A stretch of DNA of 64,000 bases from Lepidodermella squamata (Eukaryota > Gastrotricha), in assembly GCA_047495785.1 (NCBI GenBank), contig JBLDXI010000020.1:3100001-3164000 (forward strand). The letters run 5' to 3'. Within the stretch, counting starts at the first letter, position 1, and each line of letters opens with the position of its first letter. Positions 11,918-24,944 of this stretch are shown in pieces. The notes under the pieces were generated by a model, which saw only the letters and a program-made list of their open reading frames with translations, had not been told where the DNA came from and ran no database searches. The position numbers and the translations under genes are program-made.

Positions 11918-13375
11918 ATGGTGAAACCGCCTAATTGGAAGCCAAAATCGAAGGGATCGCGTAAGTGTTCCTTTTGCAAACGGAAAGGTGTTCGAATCTC
12001 AACCCACTGCGGACTACTCAATTGCTCTAAAGCTAAAGGGCAACACCATCCCAAGCCGTGCATTAAGGTTCAACCTCCACAGTCCGCTTCTCAGTCCAAT
12101 TGTATGTTTTCCTAATCAATCAGTTATATATGTTTCATCTGTTTTTACACAGCCACGTCGTGTTCGCATGTTGGCGAATCTTTATCGGTAGCTCCATCCT
12201 CACTCACTGTTCAGAATACGTCTCAGCAGTCGTTGATATCTCAAGGCTTGTTCTTGTTATTCATCCTCAAATTGTATAAATTTGCGATAAAATTTCCCCA
12301 TAGGTAGCGGCGCTGTTCTGACTGCTTCGGAGCAATTGTTGGATTCTCAAGGTCAGTAATTTTTATTTCTCAACTATAACTTGACATGTGGCTGTGCCGT
12401 TCCAGCTGTTCCGGCTACCCGGGAAGATCCGCTGCCACCTCCGGGTTAGTTGTTAGATTGAGATTTATTTCATGTCTTGAGCGAATACCACTAAGCTCTT
12501 TTAAGAATTATAAGAATTGAAGAGGTGTTAACATATGATTGTTATGTCATTTAGTCTTGTCAAATAATATTTTCAGGCGCTTCTTTGAACGAACGGCAGG
12601 AATCTAGCGCGCCTGCAACACGTCAGCCAGTAACTCAGCCATCTTGTCCAGTATGCGGCGCAAAAGGCAGGAAGTATCTGACCCACTGCGACAATGAGGA
12701 ATGCCGGATTAGTGGCCGCGGGCATCACGCTAATCCCTGTTTCCAGTTGGAACGACCCGGGCTACAGGCCGGTGTAAATCTTGAGCAGCAACGTAAGTAT
12801 TATCCACCGGGTAACAACCTTTCATAAATAATGATTCATTTAGCTGTGGCGTCCTCTGGAGCTGTTGCTGCTACGTCACAACGGTCGCTGCCATCTATAG
12901 GTTAGTTATTTAATCAAGAATTGTGCTGCCTGGTGTTAACTAAAACTGCTGTTTGTTGCAGCTAGTGGTGGTTCTTCTAATGCACCTATTCTATGTGACA
13001 ACTGCAGAAGACGATCGGTGCCCTTTTTCGACATCGACATTGCTGTCGTGGAAGAGCCGGTATCTGGACGCAGCTATGGTGCTCTAGGACTAAGGAAAGT
13101 CTATGAAAACTGCTCGTTATGCCGTTGTTGCCGTCACTATTTGCGCAACGGCGATGCTCGTTTTCCCGCCGGATGGCCAGCCCTTGTTTATAGCCTTTTC
13201 TTCAAAGCAGCGAATAGGCACCTAGCAGAGGCCCTCTCTAACTACATATCGCCGCTCATGAAAATGATGTGGAGCGAGGTCGACGGCTCAAATGTTATGC
13301 GGGACTCGCAGCCGTGTTTCGTTGACAAGACACGTGATCTGGCTGATTTCATGGCCAATATCTACAAAGACGCAG
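11918..13375 (+). other. N-terminal zinc-finger module of Rep-helicase
   Basis: Exon 1 and exon 5 each encode one copy of the same finger type: C-x2-C, a THC motif, then a HH-x-(K/N)-P-C ending (CSFC...HHPKPC and CPVC...HHANPC). They are joined by short low-complexity exons rich in S, T, Q and P. Exon 7 adds CDNC and a later CSLCRCC cluster. The repeated finger suggests an internal duplication. The likely role is DNA or RNA binding. I do not recognise the family. Confidence 0.6.
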
Positions 13376-16300
13376 GTATTCTATCAACCTACTAAATGAG
13401 TATACGAATGCAGTTTTTTTTTTAATTGCAGGAGGATTCAGTTACGCGCTAAACATGTACCCAGTGCCCGACGTGATATGTCCGCAAGGTTGCCTCGCTT
13501 TCATGGAGAAGTGCCAGCTAATCCCGTACCATCATTTGATCCAACATGTCACTGGCAGCAATTTCTTCGATTCCGACTTGCGCTGGTTCGAGTCAAGGAG
13601 ACCCGACTGGCCGTGCAACCCAGTGCCTTTCCTCGCTTGGGATTTCGCTGCTGCAATGGTCATGGACGAGACAAAGGGCCTATGCATCCTTGCCTGCATT
13701 GACCACAGCAAGCCGGACCTGTTTTCCATGTACCTGCATCTCCCTGCGAATCCCGAGTTCGACCGGTTCCACGATCCGCAGCAGACCGAAATCTATGCAC
13801 CCGTGCACGTGCAGCCCAATTTCGTCAGAGGCGGGCGAGTCGGTCAGTCGAACGCATCAGTGCCAGTGACAAAAACTCTGGGTGATCAATTAGGTGTCGG
13901 CAGCTTTACATTGCGTGGTGCTCACTCGGCAAATCGCAAGGCTTTGAGCATGTACGCCAGCGCCTTTAAGCCACACCTTTTGGCCTTGCGATATCGTCCT
14001 GAGATTCGCAACACCGCGATCAGCAGATTTGGCGAGGAACACGTGGCTCACGTTCTTGCTGATTTTGATCAGCATTGCCCAACTGCTGTCGTGAGAAACC
14101 ATGTCAAGGGTGGCACTTTCATCGAGCTAGCTGACTGTTACTTCACCTGGGCTATTCGCCGCAAAATCGCGACAGGTCAGTACATTTCATTCTTAATCTA
14201 CTACTATAGATTAGACTCAACAGAATTAGCACTGCATTAATTTTGCTGATAGTGATAGCCTTGTAATCGGGCCCTGCACTGAATTTTAGATGCGTTTTGT
14301 CCAATATAAAATTCTCCAATATAAATGGTCAAAGAACGGATGTAGCAACTGTAGTAGAGTATCGCGCGGGATAACCACTGCAAATTATTATGTAGTGTAC
14401 TTCGGGAGGATAAGATTAGGCCGATCGAACTGCTCCAAATTCTCGATATAATAAACAAATATAGAGATACTAAGATTCAAGCGCATTAACAATTCATCAT
14501 CGATTCCTACGAATTGTCTCATTTCGTCCTTCTTTATTTTAGGAAGTGATTCGTCGAAAAAAGGGAAAACACCTTCAGAAGCCGTGATCTTCAATCCGGT
14601 TCACCCGAACGATGATCATGGCTTAATCCCCTGGGCGTTCAAGTCGGGTCAAGGCGACAACCCTAGTCAGCTCCTGACACTGGTTGCCAACGTCGTTTCG
14701 TTGTGCCGCCCTGTGTACCGTGCGGCGTTGAGTCATCTAGTGCTTGGCAGTCCCGATTTAACACGCGTCGACATCGGTGACTTGCTCAGTCATACTGTTT
14801 CGCTGCCGCGCCCGAAAACCCCTCGTACTCTGAATTTGTCGCATCTGGCAAGGGACTTCTGGTCACTGACAGAACCCGAAAGTGATAGCGGATCTGACGA
14901 TGACGAAGAATCCCCCGATGTCGTTACGCGGGCATTAACTTTGATTGGGAGAGTTACTGCGCCGATTAATGATGTCGAGTTGTCGTTTGCTGGATCTCAT
15001 CTTTTAGCGATAAGAAAGGGGCAAACCATGGACGGCGAAAGAAGGAGTCTCCGAAGTCATGGTGAGTGTTTTATTCATATTTTGGCAATTATTGCTGCAT
15101 TATTAGACGTTGTGGTGATACATATCATGATCTTGGGTCCTGAATTTCAAAATTTACTGGTTTTAATCAAAAATTGAAACAACAAAAAATTGAGGGCTCC
15201 CATTCAAGTTATAATGACGTAAATCTTGAAATATTGAGTAATTTTCAAATCGTTTGATTCATACCTAGATAACCCTTGTTTATTTCGTGTTGACAGTGGG
15301 TAGGGTGCTGGTCATCCACGGAGGTCAATCTCAGCTGCTGACCGAATACCAGACTTCGCATGAGCTGCTGATGTGCCGACCCGAAGGTGCCTTGCCGATC
15401 AATTGGCCCGCATTGCCCTTGTCGCTGAAAGCTGGTCATCACCTGCTACTTGCCCGCGTCAAGTTTGGCTCGAAATCCTACATCGTTTTTCGATGGTCGC
15501 CTAGCTTCAGTGGCTGGTGGACAGTAGAGCCTAGCGGGCGAGTGGTTCGTGGTGTCAGTGATCAGCACATGCGCTCTGACGTCCAATTTGCGATTTACGC
15601 TCTGCCTGGCAACCAGACGTTCTGCAATCAAGCCGTCCGTCAATCGCTCGGTGGTCAAAGCAAGGCTGCCTGCGAAATGCATTTCGACTCTGTCGAGTTC
15701 AACTTCACTCTTATGAAAGTGCCGGTGAAACATAAGGTGAAGTGTTGCATGCGATCACCGGGAAGAGCCAATCAATGCGGCAAACCTGCTCAGTTGCGCT
15801 GTCCTGCGGGCTTGCAGAATGGCAGCTTGTCGTGCAGTGTCGGCATCTGCACGCGGTGCTTCAAGAAGCTTCCAGCGGACGGTATCACCAAGCTCTCAGC
15901 GCCTGACTTTCTGCCTGATGTGCCTGAAGATGCTGAATTGCAACTGTCAGCTAGCAGGGCATCGAACTTGGAAGCTCAAGCCGACGAGGTTCCGCCGCAG
16001 CCTGAGCAGCTTCATTTGGCTACTGATATTCAATTTCCTCGAGGCGATGCTGAGCCGCTGTATGATCCGACCAAGGGTATTCTCGCCAAGTATCTCTGGC
16101 AGCACTTGGGAATTCTGCAGCGAACCAGGCTCGCTTTCGATTCTGCCCAGAAGTCTTTTCTACTGCAGCAGATGGTTGCCTTCGGAGATGCCCCTGCTAC
16201 TTCCATCTTGTACCCGGAGGGTGCTCTGTTTCCGTCACTTTTCTATTGCCAACGTGATGGCAGTGTTGTTGGTGCTTTGCCTCACCATCACTACTCGTCC

Positions 16301-19300
16301 TACAACTCCGACTATACAGGTGGAATCGGCTCCCTGTCTGATCATGTCAAAGTCAGGTTGCGCAACTTCTTCTTGGCAACAAGCTGGTCGTTTGCGTCAA
16401 TCTACTTCTCCTTTGACATGAAGCTATCGGCGCAGCTGAACAAAAACAGCACTGCAATCTTCATGAAGCGTGGGACAGAAGGCCTGGCAGGTAAAGGCGC
16501 TGTTGGCTGGTCTCCTCCTGGCACGGCTCTCGAATACGAGGAGTTCGACAAGGAGTCGAGGCTGAAAGAGCTTGGCGCCCTAATCAAGCATGAAGAATGG
16601 AAGTGGTTCGGGACAATTACTTGTAATGATACAGGTTAGCACAAGTTTTGGTATTCAATCTCACTCAATTGTAGACTGAATAATTTCTCCAAGAATTGTT
16701 TGAAATTTGAAATTTTACCACCTCGACCTACACAATGCATTATTTTTCAATTCCAGGCACACCTGGTGTATGTGAAATCGTCAAAGCCCTTATGATAAAC
16801 GCTCAAAGGCACCATGGTCCACGCCCTGTTCTGTCGAAGGCCGACTATCAGCGAACTTTTCGTCAGCGTCTGCTCCTTGTTTCAAGGCTTGACGAGACCG
16901 AGTACAAGCGGCTGTACTACGCCCATTTCATCCTCATCAGCATGGCTTGGCAACGAGTGCAGGAGCATCTGATCGAGTTCCTGAAGCGCACGAATGTTGT
17001 TGGCACTGTCACCACTATTTTCGTCAGGAACGAATTTCAGAGCGAATCACTCGTTGGCAACAAAAGTCATCTGCATATGGGCATTTCAGTACGCGAAAGC
17101 CGGGCAGAACTGCTGGAGAAAGTTTGCTGTGATCCTCGTGAATTCTTCTCGGAGCGGTACGGCACGTCATTCGACGAGCTTCAGCGCTTGAGGTTGGTCG
17201 AGAGCCGAGATCACTTCGAGCTGCTCAAGGAGGTCCATTACCCCTTCCAACGTCACGAATGCGAGAAAGCGTTTTGGAAATGTCAAGTTCCACGCGGCGA
17301 AGGAGGGGAAATGGTTTGCCGAGTTCGCCAGCACGGCGTCTCCAGCAGCGGCTATTTCGAAGAATTCCGCAACGTGTACTCCGAGGATACCCTGAAAGAG
17401 CTGCAATCCCTAGACCTCGCCAGAGAAGTGCCCAATCCCACTGGCGACTTTGACTGGGAATTTCTGGCTGATCAGCTCAAGTCGGGCGTGTACCACTACG
17501 CGATCAAGCATCTCGAGAAGGGCGTGAAGTTCATTCCGCAAATCCCGATCATCGCGGCAATGATGGGCGGCTCCACGAACTTTCAGATATGCGATTCTCA
17601 TTTCAGCGTATCTTACCTGACGAGCTACGTTGCCAGCTCCGACGCTCGCCCTGAAGCTTACGCTGCAACGACAGATGTTCCGGGCCAAGTCGTTGCTTTG
17701 TTCCCTGCTGGTTTTGAGCGAGGTCAAAAGCTTGCTAGTGTTCGGTGAGTAATATCTTTGCACTTCAATTGACTTGAAAAACTTTGATGTTTTTAGGAAA
17801 GTGATGGAAGCGAAGCTGAAGCATTTCCGTCGAGAAAGCATGCAGAGCTTTATCTTCATCGCCTTGACAGAAGTTGCTTGGTTCGCGTTGGGGTTTCCCT
17901 ACACCATCACGAATGTCGGTTTCGTACACATCAACACACACCCACCAGCTTCGCGGCTAATGTTGTGGCGACCGAAAGAAGCAGTGAAAAAGCGACTACC
18001 GGGTATGCTCTTGAGAATAGTTATTGTGATTATTTTCAAATAATATTCCAAAAACAGGTACAGATGTAGTTGCTGTCGACCCAAACTACAATCGCCGGGG
18101 CCTGCCTCAGTGGCGCTTGTTCACGGAAGCATGCATTCGTCTGATCATGAAAATGAGAGGCACGAATCTGCTAGCTGGCCCTGTCGAGAAGTTCGAGATT
18201 CGACCTCCCGAGGCTCGTATCTTTGCGTCACCTGCTATCTATCACGCGGTGTTCGTCATCGACCGGAAAAACCGACGACCATACAACCCGATGGTCGATC
18301 CTTACATCCGTTTTTTCGACGGCTTCAAGCGGGAGGTCCGAATCAACGATTGCAGTTTGCGCATCGCGCTCGACTATCTGGCTCAGCAGGACCAATCCAA
18401 TGCAGCCGTTCAAGCACTCACGGAAATTTTCGAACTCTTGGTCGAAGGCGATCCTGTCTATGTTGACCGGTAACGATCTTTACGTTTTTATAATTTTCGG
18501 AATATTTCAAATGTACGCTGAACTAGGTACTTGCACGTCACAAATAAGGCGGCGATAATTCCAGTCCTATCCACCATCTCTCCGCTCAACCGCTTCAACT
18601 TCTTGTATCACGTCGTCATGACGTTTGGTCGAATCGAAGATGAGGCTACTACCTTTCCGGCTGGGCATCTCCGGGCGGCATTTGTTCGATCGGGGCTCAT
18701 TCGGGTCAATCCTGAAGGCGAGCCGACCAACCTTCCTGCCGACGTGAGGTCTCTGAAGCGTCGCGTCATTCTCGAAATCTTCGCTTTCCTGCCAATCGGT
18801 GTCAAGAGATTCGATTTTTACGTCGCCACTCTGAAATCCATGTTCGAGCAGTTTTTCTTTGGCGATGGAGGCACCGACAATCTCTCGGCACTGACTGACT
18901 GGGATGCGATTGAACGGGAAGTTGACGAGGATATTGTCCGAGCGGAAGGAGAAATGAAGCGGTCTGTGGTTGAGGTGACGCATTCGCAGCTTGTCGGGAA
19001 ATTGCCGCTACCACCGCTGTCGGATTTCACTGACGCTACATCGTGTCAACCTTTGGAATGGATTCCGAGTCTTCAACGACAACCAGGTCAGTCGGACCAG
19101 TCTTTCCAGGAGCAGCAGGCGGCTCTGGCTTTCGGTATGAAGACACTCGAACGCTTCCGAAGCAGAGCTAGCTTCAAGCACATCGCACTGGTTGGTCCTC
19201 CTGGGGCTGGAAAGACAACGCTGGCGCAGATCCTTGCCATGGTTGCCGTTTCTAAGGGACTACGAGTTGTCATTACTGCTTTGACCTCGGAGCGAGCACG

Positions 19301-22006
19301 AGTTCTTGGCGGTCGGCACATCCACCTGCTTTTTCCTTTGCCGGTTAAGCAAATACCGTACAAAAATGTAATGGCGTATGCTGACGGCTGCCTCAAGAAT
19401 CTGTGTTTCAAGACTACGCCGTCTGTTGTCCTATATCGGGCTGACGTCTTCATCATCGAAGAAATTGGGCTGGTCTCTGCTGAAACCCTGGAAATCTTGG
19501 ACACAGTTATGAGGAGTCTTACAGGTAAGCAAACCAGCATTCAATTATTACTGGTATTTATAGTTTTCATTAGGAGTCGATGCGAAAATGGGTGGCAAAT
19601 TGATCATTGCTACCGGGGACTTTGCTCAGCTCGAGACGATCAATGGTGAGAGTTGATTTATTGCAATACTAACATGTATATTGTATTTGTTTTTTTTAAT
19701 TATCCCAGGTCGATCCTTTTGGGAATCAACACAATTGTACCTCAGCTACGACGTCGCATTGTTGAAACATTTCGTTCGGGCTGCCACTGACCCGCTACTC
19801 CAGCGGGTGCTGTTGATTTTGCGGCAAGGCGTTCTTGACGAGATTGACCGGGACTTCATCCTCAAAGCTGTGACTAGAACGTGCAACTTTTACGACACTT
19901 GGGACAACGTTCCGTTCCTTGTCCAGCGGATCGTCCCAACAAGAGAAGCTGAACAAGAGGTTAGTTGGAAACGGAAAATTTTGGTGATCACTCTTGCCTT
20001 TCATTAATTGATCAGGTCATTCGGAAGTTCCTGCAAGACGCTAGTCTCAGTGGCAAGACTTTGAAAACAGCTCTATGCATCGACGAAGTAAACACGCGTG
20101 GTGCCTGGGAACCTCTTCACCGTCCCGAATGGAAAAAAGCTATCAACAAACAGTCACTCAAGCCCGAGAACTTAACGCTCTTTGTTGGTGCTGTGGTTGC
20201 TATGACCTACAATCACGTAGCGTCGAACCCGCAACACTCCTTCTCCCAAGGGCAGCTAGCTCTGGTGACGCAGTTGCCGGAAGACATGGCCGCACCGGAT
20301 GCCAAAATTTCTGTCCGCTTGGTTCCTCCAGGGCTGCGTGACATTGCACCAGATGAGGCTTGGCCAGAAATAAGTGTGGGCCGGCATCGGGACGATAACA
20401 TTGTTGTTGGCGACAACAAAACGCACCTGCGTCGTGTTCAGTTTCCGCTGCGGCATTACATTGCCTCGACTATTCATCGTGAGTGCTAACCTTGTTTTTA
20501 TATTCAAGTATATAAAAATGTTAATTGTTTTCAGGAATCATGGGTTCTACCTGCGAGAACGGCGTTGCAGCCAAGATTGCTTCCAACGAGAAGGTACGTA
20601 TTGCGAACAATAACTGTGGATATTGATATGTTCAATGTACTGTAATGAAGGGCTACGTGCTATGGGAACGGGCGCAGCTTGCTGTCATTCTCTCGCGGTG
20701 CCGTTCACTTGACCGTGTGTCATTTGTTGGCGAACGCGCAGACATCACTGTGGCCATCGAAAGGCTGTTGATGGCAGTCGATGAGCCATACGAGGCTATC
20801 GTCGCATCGCTGCAAACGCTGGACGTGCTGCCTACCTCAACAGTCGCCAGTAACTGGTCAGCCGGACGACAGCAGCAGGTCAGCGACCCCGACGAACTGC
20901 CCGACATCACGTTCCGCGTTTTACGAACAACTTCCGGGTTAGTCCACTTACTTATTTGGCTCTTTGTATAGTCAACTCACTAATTGCGTATGTCCCATTA
21001 TATATCGAGTCTTGACAGTTCATATTTCTATAACCATTTTATTATATTTCAAAATAGAATAAGTCGAACGTTTTCAAGAAAATTTTTCTTATAGATCATT
21101 CACGATCGAGCAGCTTGGCGATGCTCAAACTTCCATCCCATTGTAAGTATGGCATTGTTCATCTGCTTTATATACTATTCAAAACTTCTTCATAGCCCTG
21201 CAACCGTTGACCAGGCAAGCTCCTCCGATGCGCCTGTTGTCCCACGGTTAGTATAACCTATCAATTCCATTTCATTGCTTCAAATTCTGCTCAATTTATC
21301 AGAGTGCCGACATTGTTGGACTTCTACCGCGTCGTCGGTCCTGATTTGTCGGAACGCGAGCCCAATGGCGTCGTTTATCAATTGGTGGAGGTGGCTCAGC
21401 CGTGGGCCAGCTACTTTGGCGAAACCGAGCAAGCGCCTCTACAGCGACTTTATGACCACAATCACAGTAAATACAAGAGAGACTAAAAAAATCGAACTGC
21501 TAACATTTGATTTCAGATGCAGGGGCCGCGATGACTCGCGGCAAGCAATGGCATTTGTACGCCGTCGCTCGTGGCTTGCCTGATGACGAAACCAGGTTGA
21601 ACCTGGAGAAAAGGTGCCAGGACCTAATTACAGCGCAACCTGAGCTTTTGCCGTGGCAAGTTAGGACCAAGTTTGAGTCCTACGTGGACGACATCAACGC
21701 TCGCCTGCATGGGTCCACTGCTGTAATTCGTTACGGCGAGTTGGACGAGGCTAAGGTTCACCGCCTGCGTACGATCTCCTTGTGAGTCAGCTGATGGATG
21801 TCATTCTTTTTACTCAATCCTTTCACTTTTCAGCACGTCGACAATTAGAGTAGCACCGGCGCCACCGTCAGCGCAAGAAGAAGCAGGTGAACTAATCGAC
21901 CAAGATCCGCCCCCAAAGCGGTAAATAGATTTAAGTTCACATTTGCTTGTAGCTTTTTACTATTATTTTCAGAATTCATCTCGCAAATAATTGTTCGCCG
22001 TCTTGA
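11918..22006 (+). CDS. Helitron-like Rep-helicase transposase, intact copy B
   Basis: Joined exons: 11918-12101, 12153-12245, 12304-12351, 12406-12444, 12577-12792, 12844-12900, 12962-13375, 13432-14175, 14543-15061, 15297-16634, 16757-17744, 17797-18002, 18058-18469, 18527-19524, 19574-19645, 19709-19959, 20016-20478, 20535-20593, 20651-20937, 21095-21142, 21196-21246, 21303-21466, 21517-21781, 21834-21920, 21973-22006. Phases agree at every junction and give about 2678 residues with no internal stop. Order: N-terminal zinc fingers, a Cys-rich block, a Helitron-like N domain, Rep nuclease (HUH about residues 1322-1324; YxxxY about 1504-1508), then PIF1-type helicase. The protein should nick a strand, bind it covalently and unwind it for rolling-circle transposition. 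Intron 2 would use a GC donor and the 20651 acceptor is weak; both need RNA evidence. The protein is unusually long for Helitrons, which are often about 1500 residues. Confidence 0.82.
15297..16634 (+). other. Cys-rich block and Helitron-like N-terminal domain (exon 10)
   Basis: This exon has a Cys-rich segment (KCCMRS...QCGKPAQLRCP...SCSVGICTRC), then a region with ALFPSLFYCQ, a Gly-rich turn and HVKVRLRNFF followed by Tyr/Phe-rich sequence. The order 'FP-LF, then RL, then aromatic-rich' fits the domain preceding Rep in Helitron transposases (Helitron_like_N). Divergence is high; the assignment rests on position before the HUH motif as much as on similarity. Confidence 0.5.
16757..17744 (+). 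other. Rep nuclease domain, HUH and YxxxY motifs (exon 11)
   Basis: The HUH motif is SHLHMG, codons near 17065-17082, preceded by RNEFQSES as in the EFQ-x-PH-H pattern of Helitrons. The metal-binding histidines are therefore present. About 180 residues later SYLTSYVA (17611-17634) gives two tyrosines spaced as in the Y2 motif of Helitron Rep. HUH nucleases nick single-stranded DNA and form a 5'-phosphotyrosine link. All catalytic residues expected are present. Confidence 0.75.
18527..20937 (+). other. PIF1-type helicase domain (exons 14-19)
   Basis: Motif I is GPPGAGKT at 19194-19217. Motif II reads FIIEEIGLVS near 19452, a variant of the usual DE box with Glu-Glu. Motif III is ATGDFAQLETING (exon 15). 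Further motifs are LQRVLLILRQG, VAMTYNH and, near the end, LSRCRSLDRVSFVG, the signature of PIF1/RecD2 helicases. Together with the Rep domain on one protein this defines a RepHel arrangement. Confidence 0.85.
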
Positions 22007-22480
22007 TGTTTCTGCCGATCTTCCGATAAATGAAATGTTCCAATTCAATGTTTTTCCTAGTAGTAGCCAATAAACGTATTGCACTTTTTCTAATAGTGTT
22101 TATTGAATCAGAGTTATCAGATCGACTTGACTTAATATGAATCAAATCGCCACGAAACCGTAATTTGTCTGATCCTTGTGCTTCGTCCATTATATAATTT
22201 TTCTAAAAGATTACCTAAGCTGATTGCCATGCTCTTGGCTCTGTGGCAACCGAACCATATTCATCTCACAAGTTGGCACTACAGTTGCTTCCGGAACCCA
22301 CCATAAAGATGACAGGTCTTAGTTTCAAGTTTTTCCATTGCATCACCATTGCTAAATCAAAATCCATCAAATAAAAATGCTTCCCTGCGTAAATCTATAA
22401 TTTCAAATCTTAATCACGGAAAATAAGGTTTATATCAAATCAAATCAAACCCAAAGCACTGATGAGAATATCAAATTTCA
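22007..22480 (+). other. 3' flank of Rep-helicase copy B
   Basis: Equivalent to 7008-7479 with scattered substitutions. AATAAA lies at 22069-22074. No gene seen. Confidence 0.6.
22069..22074 (+). terminator. Polyadenylation signal AATAAA, copy B
   Basis: Same position relative to the stop codon as in copy A. Confidence 0.55.
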
Positions 22481-23098
22481 AATGTCATTAACACTGGGGT
22501 GAGGGGGAGCCACCGTCCCCTCCAACGACGTGGAGGGGAACTCCAAGGGGTGGTTCGAGTCCTTACCTATTACCCAGGAGAGTAGAGAAAAAGAAAAGGC
22601 TAGCGCAGCGTAAGCCTTGGAACTCTCCTGGATGGGGGCGCGACTCTGGGAGTTCCGAAGGAACGCCAGTTCCTTTACGCGTGTTTTACACATACGCCGT
22701 AGATTACCACGAACGAAGTGAGATTTCATCCCAACAGGGGGGCCCGAGAACGCGTTGGTTAACAGGACATACTCCGATCGACTTGCCCGATTTATGGTGG
22801 TATCCTGGACCCCTCAGGACCTCCCAGAAACTTTTTCAGCTCAATCGGACCTTCCGTTGATTTTCTAGAAATTAGGACGGTTTTTTCTTATTTTACCGTA
22901 TTTTTTGGTCACGTGACCTGAAATGGGTAGTATATGAGGGGACAGTAGGAGGATATGATAGGTACACCAAAAAACAAACCACGCTGACCAAAGCTTCCCA
23001 GCCAGCTGACAGGCTGGCCCCTCGCCCCTGGGGGAGAGGGGCCCACAATAGATCAACAATGCAAGCTCGCGACTAAAGAGCAAACGACAAAAAGGCAA
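22481..23098 (+). repeat. Structured repeat R, copy R2
   Basis: The left half follows R1 with small differences (an 8-bp shorter aaagaaag tract and point changes). The right half is closer to R4 than to R1, so the copy looks chimeric. It follows the tail of Helitron-like copy B but leads into a different right flank than R1 does. Confidence 0.75.
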
Positions 23099-24435
23099 TA
23101 TAAATAAAATGCAAGGTCAATTGAAAAGACGTGAGGCAAATAAATTGTGAATTATGCATTTAAAGCAACAGAATTACCCGTAATCGACTACGGAGAATCC
23201 GAATACGACATTCATTTTGTTAAAGCAATGATAATCCAATGATAATCACTTCAACAAATTTCGCGCTCGAGCAGCTGCGTTACGGACTACGGAGAATCCG
23301 AATATGACATTTATTTCATTATCGAAATATGATAACCCATGATAACCCTTCAAACCATTTTCGCCCTCCTTTTACCCACTTTCGCCGCGCCACTTGCGTA
23401 TTTTCACCACGAGTTGCGTATCTTTCACCACCTAACAACTTACGACGCATCACTGTTGAGGTAAGAAACTTCGAACAAGCACTTCAAATTATGCGCCACA
23501 TCGACCCATCGACATCGAGCTGCGTATCGCTGAGGACCATCTCATCATTGTTGTAAATTCAGTCATTCATGTACACTGATGATTGTTATACGTTATACGT
23601 ATGTGTTCCTTGTGATATGAGTTCTTTGAGAACCTTGTGGAATATGTGTTAAACGTGATTCACCACAAAAGATCCGCCTTGAAACACAGCTAACTTACAC
23701 TGCCTTTTTGTGTCCATTGCCATAGAAGGTGCATTTTGCACATTAATCTATGGGTTTACCCGTAATCGACTACGGAGAATCCGAATATGACATCCATTTT
23801 ATTATAAAGCAATCCTAACCCCATGATAATCCTTCCAATAATTTTCCAAAAATGTTCCGGCTCGCGCGGCTGCGCCGCACTCGCTGAAAGAGTTGCGTAA
23901 CTTTAACCACCTTACAACTTAACGAATCCTCACCGATGAGGTAAGAAACTTGCAAGTGTGAATATGCACAGTTTCACATAGCAAAAACCAGCAAGTTGGA
24001 CATGGCACCCCATTAAAAAACCAAATTAGCCAAATTAGCTGAACATGTTCTTTACGAAGAAATGTTTCATATTTCGACGTTTTCGTCATCAACAATTTTT
24101 TATATTATTTAATTCAACCCTGCTTGATATTTTACAAACATTATTCGAAACTTCTAAGAAAGGTCCATAAAGTTTCACATTTCACAAAATGCATTTTTAT
24201 TTTTCATTCATGCTACTACGAAGTACTAATGATAGCGCGGTACAATAACAAACACGTTGACATATGATATCTCAACGAAGCCGTCATTCACCAGATCTGG
24301 ATACGGAATCCTCGCCACTTAATTCAACGTTGATTAATATTTTGCAAACATTTTTCGAAACTTTTAAGTATCCCAGTAGGGTCCAAAAAGTTCAACATTT
24401 CCCTTGACAATACCCTCGGGAAGTAGCTGTAGCGC
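22856..24435 (+). repeat. 1.58-kb duplicated block Y, first copy
   Basis: Appears identical to 30995-32574 (offset 8139) up to the shared end gtagcgc, where both copies switch to unrelated sequence. It begins within the right half of R. It contains at least three copies of a motif around cgactacggagaatccgaatatgac (near 23187, 23287 and 23768). No protein gene is supported; short frames in it lack any family features. Confidence 0.85.
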
Positions 24436-24944
24436 TGTGTTACCCCGATTAATTTTTACAACAACCTCTCGAAACTTCGAAACTTTAGCTCAAACCTTCT
24501 TGTTTTGTTCTTTTTGCGTTCTCGTCATCAGTGACATGGATTCTACCAATTCATGTCATTCAATTGTTACCCTGATTGTTTTTTTACAACAAACTCTCGA
24601 AACTTCGAAACTTCAAAACATGGTCGTGGGTTCGAACCAGATCTCTCCTTTTTCTACTCATCAATTTGTTCTTCAACCTGCACGCATTCGTTGTTGGCGT
24701 TTTCGTCATCAGCTACATCGATTCTACCAATTCATGTCATTCAATTGTTAACTCGATTTTACAACATCTTCTCGAAATTTTATGAAAGCGAATAAATGTT
24801 CAACTACTCTTTAACGTGCATTCTTCTCTAAATATTTCCAAGCCATTCAAAAATACGTTGGACGGTTCCTGAGCGAACCCGAAATTACTACTTATCTATA
24901 AACACCTAATCCGGAGAACATTCAAATTTACAATTCAATTTCAT
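24436..24944 (+). repeat. Dispersed satellite units (duplicated with 58834-59340)
   Basis: Two to three units of the loose satellite family (cgtcatcagtgacat, attctaccaattcatgtc, attcaattgttacc, ctcgaaacttcgaaac, ggtcgtgggttcgaacc). The stretch from about 24439 to 25190 is nearly identical to 58837-59588, including the left half of the next R repeat. Confidence 0.8.

Noticed and set aside
14243-14540. Intron 8 of the Rep-helicase as a separate insertion, because of a shared tatcgcgcgg fragment with 32963
   Set aside because: The shared stretch is only about 24 bp and imperfect; no element ends could be found.
7480-23098. R1 and R2 as long terminal repeats of an LTR retrotransposon
   Set aside because: No reverse transcriptase, primer-binding site or polypurine tract was seen between them; the enclosed gene is Rep-helicase, and R lacks TG...CA ends.
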